A stretch of 64,000 nt of DNA from Podocnemis expansa (taxonomy: Eukaryota; Chordata; Testudines; Podocnemididae), in NCBI GenBank assembly GCA_007922195.1, contig ML682005.1:29461746-29525745 (forward strand), given 5' to 3'. The notes beneath the pieces are model-generated. The model was not told the origin of the DNA. It searched no databases and was given only the letters and a program-made list of their open reading frames with translations. The translations under genes were made by a program, and so were the position numbers. How positions within the stretch are numbered: position 1 is the stretch's first letter; every line of letters begins with the position of its first letter. Below are positions 32,805-40,855 of the stretch, one piece after another.

Positions 32805-34195
32805 AGCTGCAGTGGCTGCTTTTGGGGTAGGTGAAGCAGGTGGTTGCTTAGGGCCCCAAGCAATAAGGGGCCCCATCCTCAATTTGGTAGACAGAAATGA
32901 AAATATAGAAAAATATAGACATTGTTACCATCTAGCAGAGCTAGTAGAGCTGGAAGCCTCAGCACTTTTCAGTCTTGGCTCATCAAGGCAAACTATCATG
33001 TGGATCTGTGCTTCATCTGAATTGCAGATTTCACCATCTGCCCACTACCTTCACATTAATATGCTAAAAAAGCAGGAGCAAGCAACAGACTGCACAATAG
33101 AAGGAACTTTTCCAATGGTTTCGTTCAGGGGTCTCAAACTCAAATCACCACAAGGGCCGCATGAGGACTGGTATGTTAGCCCAAGGGCCACACTACTGAT
33201 ACCTTTTCATACAACTATATTCCAAATATCTGTAACAATAGTGGTGTTGTGGGCCATGGGAAATAGCTTTAGGGGCTGCGTTTTTGAAAACCCTGGTTTA
33301 GTTCCTCTGTGTGGCCATTTATTCTGCTATTTTTTAATCCCAATTTGAAATTTTGCCATTTCCTTATCTCTTTTACCTGTTCTTCTTTTGCCTTTTCCTT
33401 TGCCCTTGTGACATTTTTTTCCTTTGGCTTTGGTTAGCTCAGGTTACCATGTAGGTCCATATAGGCTGCTACATATAAATACAGTGCTGCCCTCAGGCAA
33501 TCATTATAGCTGTGTGTGATGTCTGTGCTGTATATCTTTCTTTTGGTAAGTAATTTCTTAGCTTCTTTTGTACTTAATATTTAATATTTTGTAGGGAAAA
33601 GAGTCTTATAAACTTAAGTACTTCAGAGAATTTCATTGAAATTGGTGTTTTTTGTTTACAGCTACATACTAGAAATCTTCTTTTCACTTGTTTTTATTTA
33701 TTATCAATATTCATATTAAATGTCTAGTGCACGTAAACCCAAGCCTATATAAAAAAATTTGTAAGATTTGACTGCCAAAATTTTAAATGTGGTATTTTAG
33801 TTATTTTTGAGCCATCATTAAATTTACTACTTTTTATTTATTAATTAATGCACATATGTTAAAAAAAAATTAAATATTCCTTTTAACTTTGTAGTTCAGC
33901 ATTTGCTCATTTATGTTAACTGAAAGATGATCAACTTACAAGCTTCATGATGGAAAGATCTTTAAAAACATCACACCCAAAAATAATTTATGAGTTTCAG
34001 AGGGATAGTCATGTTAGTCTGGTTCAGCAAAACAAACAAGGAGTTGTGGGGGGGGCAGTTAGGACTGCAGGGGGCACTGGGGCCATGGGGAAGGTGGCAA
34101 TGGTGGCCTATAGTGGGGCCTTTAGGGGGCCCCACAATGGGCCTTTGCTTAGGGCCCCCAATTGCCTAAGGCTGCCTCTGCTTAGCTGATCACAT
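32805..34195. mobile_element. Composite of hAT-like and PLE-tail fragments
   Basis: TTGCTTAGGGCCCC occurs at both edges (about 32843 and 34146) beside GC-rich GGGGCCCC motifs. Between them lie a clear 170-bp hAT MITE (33126-33295), AT-rich sequence, and a PLE-tail fragment at 33992-34038. The 178-codon frame 32812-33348 runs across unrelated repeats and is not a gene. Confidence 0.35.
33126..33295. mobile_element. hAT-type MITE with near-perfect target duplication
   Basis: Ends are CAGGGGTCTCAAACTC and the complement of GTTTTTGAAAACCCTG. The flanking octamers are GTTTCGTT and GTTTAGTT, a 7-of-8 match, as expected for hAT insertion. There is no coding capacity. Confidence 0.85.
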
Positions 34196-34241
34196 GGTGT
34201 TGAGAAGTCTTGCTTCCAACTGCTAGACAGCCTAGATCGCT

Positions 34242-34465
34242 AAATTTCAAAGGAGTAGCCATGTCAATCTAGTTCAGCAAAACAAACAAGGATCTTATGG
34301 TACTTTAAAAGACTAACACATTTATTTATCACGTGGGTTTTTGTGGGAGAAAATCATATTTTGTCACTTCAAGTGTCAGATGAAGTGGAATTTTCTCCCA
34401 TGAAAGCTGATTCAATAAATAAATGTATTTAGTCTTTAAAAGTGCCATGAGACTCCTTGTTTAGA
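34242..34465. mobile_element. PLE-tail hairpin repeat
   Basis: The left arm has CAAAACAAACAAGGATC, then GACTAACACATTTATTTATC and GTGGGAGAAAAT. The right arm has ATTTTCTCCCATGAAAGC, CAATAAATAAATGTATTTAG and GAGACTCCTTGTTT. The arms are inverted copies of the PLE 3' tail with diverged sequence, so it is older than the copies at 56851 and 61170. Confidence 0.75.
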
Positions 34466-34594
34466 TAGCTAAAGAGGCATTAAATATTTCACTAATATTA
34501 CTTTTCTGGAAAAGCAATTATGATACTTTTGATATTATGAGGTTACAGTTGAAAGTCAGTTTTAAGGAGAGGTAACCTGTTTAATAATGAATGG

Positions 34595-35021
34595 CAGGGG
34601 CATCACTGGTGCCGGGCACATGGGGCACGTGCCCCAAATCCTGGTGCCAGTGCCCTGGGTCTGGCAGGGCCCTCCTCTCCTGGTCTCCGGCCTAATTGGG
34701 CCGGAGATCTTGGGCCCAGCTGCCCGTGGCCACAGCAGCCCTATCCCCAGCCAGGGATCTGGGACTCAGCCACCCACGGCGGCGGCGGCAGCCCCGTCCT
34801 CAGCTGGGGATCTGTGGCTCAGCTGCCCACATCTGTGGCAGCCCCGTCCCTGGCCAGGGATCTGGGGCTCAGCTGCCCACATCTGTGGCAGCCCCGTCCC
34901 TGGCCAGGGATCTGGGGCTCAGCTGCCCATGGCCGTGGAGGCCGCTCCTGGCCCCATCCCTGGGTGAGGGCGTGGCCTGGGCCGGTGCCCCAGGTGCTTC
35001 CCCAGGACAGCGACAGCCCTG
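34595..35021. mobile_element. GC-rich hAT MITE with perfect 8-bp target duplication
   Basis: Ends are CAGGGGCATCACTGG and the complement of CAGCGACAGCCCTG. The flanking octamers ATGAATGG (34587-34594) and ATGAATGG (35022-35029) are identical, a hAT signature. The interior is GC-rich, with two nearly identical CTGTGGCAGCCCCGTCC units near 34830-34920. The 126- and 108-codon frames are compositional. Confidence 0.85.
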
Positions 35022-35229
35022 ATGAATGGGAGGAAAGAGTGCCTATTCAACAGTCTTTATATTAATTCATTTGTGCATAAAAAAACCTACCTGAAAGAAA
35101 TTCTAAGGGTGCCAAATCAAGTGAGGAAAGGGAGGTGCAGAACACAGGACCCTGGTACAATTGTCCTCATCCTTCACCACCTTTTATCAGATGTGGAGCT
35201 TAAATACTTCGTGGAATCATGATCTATAT

Positions 35230-35397
35230 TAGTGGTTCTCAACCTATTTATCATTGTGGGCCACATATGCAGTCCACAGTGTATTATGTGAGCTGCATTC
35301 AATATTATCTGGAAGGCCCTGCAGATGTTCCATGAACTGTGGCTCTGTGCAGATGGAGCCACAAGAAGCCCACTGGCCACAAGTTAAAAACCACTTG
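35230..35397. mobile_element. hAT-type MITE
   Basis: TAGTGGTTCTCAACCTATTT at the left and AAGTTAAAAACCACTTG at the right form the TIR. The interior is GGGCCACATATG-like. No clear target duplication remains. The PLE begins directly afterwards. Confidence 0.7.
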
Positions 35398-35405
35398 TTG
35401 ATTCC

Positions 35406-37056
35406 ATGCAAATTATATTATGTTCTAATAAACCTATAGCAATGGAAACAGATTTAGCGAAAAAGTGGAAATCCACCAACTTCATGAAACAATTCTCACA
35501 GATTCAGATACACATCATCTTCCTTTCCAAATGCAAACAATTGGACATTATACCTAACAGGCTGAAGGTAAAAAATCTTTTACAATCAACATATTACAGA
35601 GTCTACAGTGAGATTATGCCACACACTCCTACAGAAACTTAGAAACCACCTGAGCAGCGTCCTTTACAGAATAGAGTAGAAAATTAAAAATTAACTCTAA
35701 AGACTGGAATCTTTCATTCAAAACCAACCTACAACACATTCCTCCACATGAGTGGACTTCACAAAAAAGAGAAAATCCATCTACAACACATATTTTGCTT
35801 TCTACAGAAGAAGAAAGACACCAAAGTGTCTAAACTACTATGCACCACAAAGGACAACAAGAACATCTTCAATCTACACAACAGCATTGTTAATCTTTTG
35901 TGCTGCACGCTTACTCCAGCAGAGGAATCTGTGGTATCTCAGGGGACTTTCCTTCTGCCCCACAACCTCCACACATAAGATAAAATTCTGTGATGACCCA
36001 GAGGACAATTTTCCACATCTCAGACTTAAGGAATATTTCCACCACACTGACAATCTATGCAGTAACCTAGAGATACCTTCCTCCCAACAGTGCAAGAGGA
36101 AATATTCTTCATGGACTCCTCCTGATGGTTGGAACTAAAGATGAGACTTCTACATTGATTGTTTCTGCCACCATGTAAAGGCTGAAATAATGGACAAACA
36201 ACATACCTTACACCACAATCTCAGCCTTGCAGAATGTAATGCCATCTATAGCCTCAGAAACAATTTTGACATTATTGTTAAGGAGGCTGACAAAGGAGGT
36301 GCTGTCATCATAAATAAATCAGATTATGATCAGGAGGATTATAAACAACTCTCCAACACAATGTTCTACAAACCACATTTCTCTGACCCCGGTAAGGAAT
36401 ACCAAAAGGAACTATTACCACCTACTCAAGAAACTCCCTGAGGCAGCACAGGAACAAATAAAGACAGACACACTACCAGAAACCCAACCTGGGATATTTT
36501 ACCTACTACCTAAAATGCATAAAAAAGGAAACCCCAGATGCCCTAGCATCTCAGGCTCAGGCACTGGCACTCTTCGAGCAGGCTTATCTGGCTATGTGGA
36601 CTCCCTCTTCAGACCCTATGCTATCAACACACCTAGCTATCTTTAAGACACCACAGAGTTCCTGAAAAAAAAAATACAATCCATTGGTGAGCTTCTAGAA
36701 AACACCATCCTGGCCACTAGGGATGTAGAAGCTCTTTACGCCAACATCCCACACAAAGATGGATTAAAAGCTATTAGTAGAACCATCCAAGATGATGCCA
36801 CAGCACACCTCACAGCTGAACTTTGTGACTTTGTACTCATTCACAACCATTTGAGATCTGAGGATTCTTTATACCTCCAAGTCAGCAGCATTTCTATGGG
36901 TACCCGCATGGCCCCACAATATGCCAACATTTTTATGGCCAACTAAGAACAACCTTTTCTCAAGTCTCATCCCAAAGCACCTCTCCTCTACTTTCGCTAC
37001 ACTGGTGACATATTTCTCATCTGGACCCATGGAAAGGATGCCCTTGAATATTTCAA
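35406..37056 (+). pseudogene. PLE N-terminal and reverse transcriptase region, frameshifted
   Basis: The PLE reverse transcriptase copies element RNA at nicked target sites. Seen in order are KCKQLDIIPNRLKVKN and LLQSTYY; IVNLLCCTLTPAEESV; LRGLSFCPTT and LKEYFHH in another frame; VKEADKGGAVIINKSDY near 36270; PGIFYLLPKMHKKGNPRCP and YVDSLFRP near 36490-36620; and YFRYTGDIFLIWTHGKDALEYF-like codons near 36990-37055. The catalytic box reads Y-T-G-D (36998-37009) where Y-x-D-D is expected, so the first aspartate is replaced by glycine. At least three frameshifts or stops break the frame. Overlapping frames on the minus strand are shadows. Confidence 0.8.
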
Positions 37057-37253
37057 ATCAAATCAAATCAAATCATAGGGCTGGAAGGGACCTCATGAGA
37101 TCAATCAATCAATCAATCAATCAAATCATAGGGCTGGAAGGGACCTCATGAGATCATCGAGTCCAACCCCCTGGGAATTGAACCCAGGCCCAGATCATCG
37201 AGTCCAACCCCCTGGGAATTGAACCCAGGACCATTTGCATGTTAAGCAGAGGT
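37057..37253 (-). mobile_element. CR1-tailed tRNA-derived SINE, two nested copies
   Basis: On the minus strand it reads as a tRNA-like segment (CTTAACATGCAAATGGTCC then GGGTTCAATTCCC, a perfect-looking B-box), followed by a CR1-type 3' end (GTTGGACTCGATGATCTC, AGGTCCCTTCCAGCCCTATG). The 41-bp block with B-box and GTTGGACTCGATGATC is duplicated in tandem (37151-37232). The CR1-like tail appears twice, with AATCA repeats between. The anticodon-like loop CTTAACATG suggests a tRNA-Val-like parent, but this is inference. It interrupts the PLE RT. Confidence 0.7.
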
Positions 37254-37399
37254 GCTATTGCCAGAAATTTTAAAAATTTCCACTCCATTAGTAAACTTAG
37301 CCTGGAACACTCCACACAGGAGCAATGTTCCCTGTAAGCTGCGCCAGTGCACGGTGGCGCAGCTGCCTCCGCTCACTGGCGCAGCAAGCACTGACCCCA

Positions 37400-37740
37400 G
37401 CACAGAGCTGGGGTCAGGGCTGGTGGGGAGCAGAGGAGCCGGGGTCGGGGCTGGCAGGGAGCAGCGGGCAGCAGAAGCCGGGAGGAGAGGAGCCGGGGTC
37501 GGGGCTGGCGGGGAGCAGAAGCTGGGAGGAGAGGAGCCGGAGTCGGGGCTGGCAGGGAGCAGAAGCCGGGAGCGGCGGGGAGCGGCAGGCAACAGAAGCC
37601 GGGAGGAGAGGAGCCGGGGTCGGGGCTGGCGGGGAGCAGAAGCCGGGAGCGGCGGGGAGCAGAAGCTGGGACCGGAGACGCCGGGGCTGGGGCTGGCAGG
37701 GGAGCAGAAGAAGCGGAGAGCGGAGCTGGGTTGGGGGCTT
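37400..37740. repeat. GC-rich minisatellite
   Basis: Repeated GGAGGAGAGGAGCCGGGGTC and GGGGCTGGCGGGGAGCAGAAG-like units of variable length. The frames of up to 173 codons on both strands read Gly/Arg/Glu-rich or Pro/Ser/Ala-rich repeats and are not genes. Confidence 0.8.
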
Positions 37741-37855
37741 CCAGGCTGGGAGCAGATTAGAAGCCCAGGATAAGCTCATGGCACGCGGGGGAGGGGAGGG
37801 TTGATGTGTAAGGAAACGTCTTGTTTCCCTTTCAAGTCGTTGCTGCCCCATAGGT

Positions 37856-38050
37856 CAGTGGTTCCCAACGTTTTCTCTGCCATGGCACTCCTTGCTACCT
37901 TTAATTCATTTGAGGCACACTGCCATGTAGTTTCCGAATGAAGCCATATATTTTCATGAGCCAATGAGCCAATCCAGAGCGCTCTGAGTAGTTTTTCAAA
38001 AAAATTTGTGACACACCTGTGTGCTGTGACACAGTGGTTGGGAAACAGTG
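37856..38050. mobile_element. hAT-type MITE nested in the larger hAT
   Basis: CAGTGGTTCCCAACGTTTTC at the left and GGTTGGGAAACAGTG at the right form the TIR. Flanking octamers CCATAGGT and GGCTAGGT share their last five bases, so a decayed target duplication is possible. Confidence 0.7.
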
Positions 38051-38199
38051 GGCTAGGTAGACACAACACACACATTCCACCCAAGATGCAGAATAAACAC
38101 AGAGAACTGTAGAGAACCTTATGTTACTTTATTAACACCCAGCATTTCCACAGCACTTTCCATCCCAGGATCTCTCAATGGCTCACTATACTAGTCAAT

Positions 38200-38411
38200 T
38201 TTAAAAGGGATAGCCGTGTTAGTCTAGTCCAGTGAAAAAACAACAAGGAGTTGTGTGGCACTTTAAGACTAACAGATTTATTATTTGCATGAGCTTTCGT
38301 GGGAGAAGATCCCACTTCCTCAGATGCTTCGAAGATGGGTGAACTAACAGAAAGGAATGAAACTAAATGCAAGGGGGTGTATGACCTGATCCTATGTTTT
38401 ACACCCCCTTG
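38200..38411 (-). mobile_element. PLE-tail hairpin, left arm, runs into assembly gap
   Basis: AAAAGGGATAGCCGTGTTAG, GGCACTTTAAGACTAACAG, GCATGAGCTTTCGTGGGAG and AAATGCAAGGGGGTG match the left arm at 56851-57068. It then turns (ATGACCTGATCCTATG) and the inverted arm starts (TTTTACACCCCCTTG) before the sequence is lost to Ns. Confidence 0.8.
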
Positions 38412-38811
38412 NNNNNNNNNNNNNNNNNNNNNNNNNNNNNNNNNNNNNNNNNNNNNNNNNNNNNNNNNNNNNNNNNNNNNNNNNNNNNNNNNNNNNNNNN
38501 NNNNNNNNNNNNNNNNNNNNNNNNNNNNNNNNNNNNNNNNNNNNNNNNNNNNNNNNNNNNNNNNNNNNNNNNNNNNNNNNNNNNNNNNNNNNNNNNNNNN
38601 NNNNNNNNNNNNNNNNNNNNNNNNNNNNNNNNNNNNNNNNNNNNNNNNNNNNNNNNNNNNNNNNNNNNNNNNNNNNNNNNNNNNNNNNNNNNNNNNNNNN
38701 NNNNNNNNNNNNNNNNNNNNNNNNNNNNNNNNNNNNNNNNNNNNNNNNNNNNNNNNNNNNNNNNNNNNNNNNNNNNNNNNNNNNNNNNNNNNNNNNNNNN
38801 NNNNNNNNNNN
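38412..38811. other. Assembly gap of exactly 400 N
   Basis: A run of 400 undefined bases. Frames reported across it are meaningless. Confidence 0.99.
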
Positions 38812-39154
38812 TTTTTCAGTAAAGTGGAAAAACTGTCATTGACCTTAATTAACATTAGCTCAAGTAATATATAGGCCTGAATCAGGGTGACTTCTTTTAG
38901 CTCTATGAGTGAGATCTAGTCAGAATTGGCACATTCATTAGGAATCTCTAAAAAATAATAGAATTGTATTGGCTATCTGTGATCATCAGCTCTTATCAGT
39001 GTAATTTCTTACAAATTTTCTTTATGTATTTTCACATCTTCTAAAGGTGAGCTGAAATTACAGACAACCACAATGTTTGTTGTTCTGGAAAAGGTAATGG
39101 CTGGTACACTGAACACATTCTTAGATGTTTGTCACCTATACACTGACAGAAGAT

Positions 39155-39529
39155 AAGTTCCCATTCCTGGCCCAGTTGGTTGATATATGTGGTACGTTTC
39201 AAGCATCTAGTGCAGATGCTGAATGAGGCTTCAGTCTAATGAATAATATTAAGACAGAGCCTCATAACAGGTTGGATGTTTCTCATCTAGACATGCTAAT
39301 GCGCATCAAGTCATATCTAAGTGCTGGCTTCAAGGCTGACCTAGACTCTGTATATGCATTCTGGAAATGTGACAAAGACAGGCGTCAAAAACTGAGGTGT
39401 AGAGGAGGCTCGATAGGCAGCATCATTGCTTCATATTTGTTTAATAAAAATGTTAAACTAAAATACTGTGGTTTTATTAATTTACTAAAGTTTGAACAAA
39501 AAGACATCTATACAATGTTCTCTCTCTAA
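39155..39529 (+). pseudogene. hAT transposase C-terminal (dimerisation) remnant
   Basis: hAT transposases cut and paste elements and dimerise through their C-terminal domain. Here FPFLAQLVDICG leads to SSADAE-stop-GFSLMNNIKTE, then NRLDVSHLDMLMRIKSYL, the characteristic end of Ac/ZNF862-like hAT enzymes. The stop at 39224-39226 (TGA) stands where Arg (CGA) is normal, a typical CpG decay. The open part 39239-39529 encodes 96 residues, of which about the first 55 are recognisable. The catalytic N-terminal domains are absent or lie in the gap. It sits inside a hAT element with matching TIRs and TSD. Confidence 0.8.
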
Positions 39530-39670
39530 GCTGGTGATGCAACTGAGCAAGTTACGGATGCACTTGGGGAGCTGATGGGCAGTGGCTCAGGGGCCCGATC
39601 TGGGCCCAGGAACTTGCTCAGCTGCATCCATAAGTTGCTCAGCTGCATCACCGGCTTAGAGGGAACATTG
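39513..39670. repeat. Inverted terminal hairpin of the hAT element
   Basis: CAATGTTCTCTCTAAGCTGG opens and CCGGCTTAGAGGGAACATTG closes a 158-bp segment with GATGCA/TGCATC arms. It looks like a MITE, but only the outer left end at 37323 has a matching target duplication with its right end. Confidence 0.75.
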
Positions 39671-39678
39671 CACAGGAG

Positions 39679-40151
39679 ATCCACTTTCTGGACACTACAG
39701 TACAAATTAGGGATGAACACAGAAGCATCACCCTATACGGAAAACCTACTGATCAGTATAGTTACCTACATCATTCTAGCTTTCATTCAAAACACATCAG
39801 ATGATCCATTGTCTACAGCCAAGCCCTAAGATATAACCGGATTTGCTCTAATCCCTCAAATAGAGACAGGCATCTACAAGATCTCTATCAAGCCTTCTTA
39901 AAACAATAGTATCCAGCTGGAGAATGAAGAAACAGTTTGACAGAGCCAGGCAGATACCCTGAAGTCAACTACTATAGGAGAAGCCCAAGAAAGAAAACAA
40001 CAGAACGCTGCTAGTTATCACCTACACCCTCCAAGTCAGACCTCTATAGCACATCCTCAGGGATCTACAGTATATTCTACAAGACGATCTCTCACTCTCC
40101 CAAGCTTTCACAGTCAAACCCTTCCTCACTAGCAGACAGCCCTCCAACCTT
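39679..40151 (+). pseudogene. PLE RT C-terminus and linker
   Basis: Begins with HFLDTTVQIRDEHRSITLYG-like codons just after the hAT target duplication. Then come KPTDQYSYLHHSSFHSK, IVYSQALRYNRICSNPSNRD and a decayed FLKQxYP block, all diagnostic of the PLE region between RT and the nuclease. Frame changes occur, and a stop lies near 39907. Confidence 0.8.
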
Positions 40152-40619
40152 ATGCAGATACTCACCAGCAACTACAGACCAAACAGAAGCATTAAAGCAG
40201 CTATATATTCCTGCAACAAACCACACTGCCAACTTTGCCCACATATCTGCACAAAAGACACTAGTACAGGACCCAATAAAACCAATTACTCCACCAAAGG
40301 CTTTTTCACCTGCTTGTCCACCAATACAATTTGTGCCATCATATGCCACAAATGCCACTCTACCTTCTATATTGGACAAACAGTACAGTCTCTGTGCAAA
40401 AGAATAAATGGGCACAAATCTGACATCAGAAACCACAATATTCTTAAACCAGTGGGTCAGCATTTTGATCATGCCATTGATGATTTGTTAATGGTTGTGC
40501 TCAGACATATGAATACTAGATCAAGGTTTCAAAGAGAGGCTGCAAAGATTGAATTTATTTGTAAATTTGGTTGCATTGCTTCAGGACTTAATAGGGACTT
40601 TGGATTTTTCTCTCATTAG
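40152..40619 (+). pseudogene. PLE GIY-YIG endonuclease domain
   Basis: This 155-codon frame carries the nuclease that nicks target DNA for PLE integration. A Cys-rich knot (C21-x4-C26-x2-C29, H31, C33) precedes the core, as in Neptune-like PLEs. The core has TICAIIC, where GIY-like VVY is usual, then FYIGQT with YIG at 73-75, R84, H88, GQHFDH and the C-terminal FICKFGCIASGLNRDFGF. The frame is intact to its stop, but the initiating Met is internal to the original protein. Because the upstream RT is broken, the domain is not expected to be expressed as a working enzyme. Confidence 0.85.
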
Positions 40620-40689
40620 AAGAGGTTATTGGACCTCATCTCCCTGTTCCTCAGCATGTAAATTTTTACAATTGCTTTGATTTGTTGTT

Positions 40690-40855
40690 ACAGTGTGACC
40701 TCTTCCCATGACTTACACTTCCCTGCATTTATTTCCTCCCATTCTGTAAGTTCTCCCATCTTCAAAGTGTCTGATAAAGTGGGATGTTATACCACAAAAG
40801 CTCATGCAATAAATAAATTTGTTAGTCTTTAAGTTCCACAGGAATCCTTGTTTGT
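40690..40855 (+). repeat. PLE 3' tail (source of hairpin repeats)
   Basis: TGTGACCTCTTCCCATGACT, CTTCCCTGCATTTATTTCC, AAAGTGGGATGTTATACC, AAAGCTCATGCAATAAATAA and GTTCCACAGGAATCCTTGTT. The same string, in one or both orientations, occurs at 745-922, 18586, 19577, 30672, 33992, 34242, 38200, 56851, 61170 and 61829. Confidence 0.8.

Larger units (their letters stand above)
37323..39670. mobile_element. hAT transposon inserted in the PLE, with 8-bp TSD
   Basis: The left end CAATGTTCCCTGTAAGC and the complement of the right end GCTTAGAGGGAACATTG are inverted repeats. CACAGGAG flanks both sides (37315-37322 and 39671-39678). Inside lie a GC-rich minisatellite, a smaller hAT MITE, a PLE-tail hairpin arm, a 400-N gap and a hAT transposase remnant. 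A further inward copy of the terminal repeat begins at 39513. The 8-bp TSD and the transposase C-terminus both assign it to hAT. Confidence 0.85.
35405..40855 (+). mobile_element. Penelope-like element interrupted by two insertions
   Basis: PLE parts appear in the canonical order: N-terminal region (35406-35642), RT (about 35750-37322), then RT end, linker, Cys motif, GIY-YIG nuclease and a 3' tail (39679-40855). A CR1-tailed SINE splits it at 37057-37253, and a hAT element splits it at 37323-39670. The sequence on each side of the hAT insertion is in the same frame once one target copy is ignored. The tail (40690-40855) is the source sequence of the hairpin repeats elsewhere in the window. 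The element is inactive, with multiple frameshifts and a broken catalytic motif. The Cys-rich segment before GIY-YIG suggests a Neptune-like clade. Confidence 0.85.

Noticed and set aside
37173..37253. Functional tRNA gene on the minus strand
   Set aside because: It has a B-box and anticodon-like loop but no acceptor stem, and continues into a CR1-like tail, so it is a SINE.
37252..37851. Frames of 116-173 codons on both strands
   Set aside because: Produced by the GC-rich minisatellite; translations are simple Gly/Arg/Glu or Pro/Ser/Ala repeats.
38175..38874. Frames of 142-226 codons crossing the gap
   Set aside because: Most residues are undefined because of the 400 N run.
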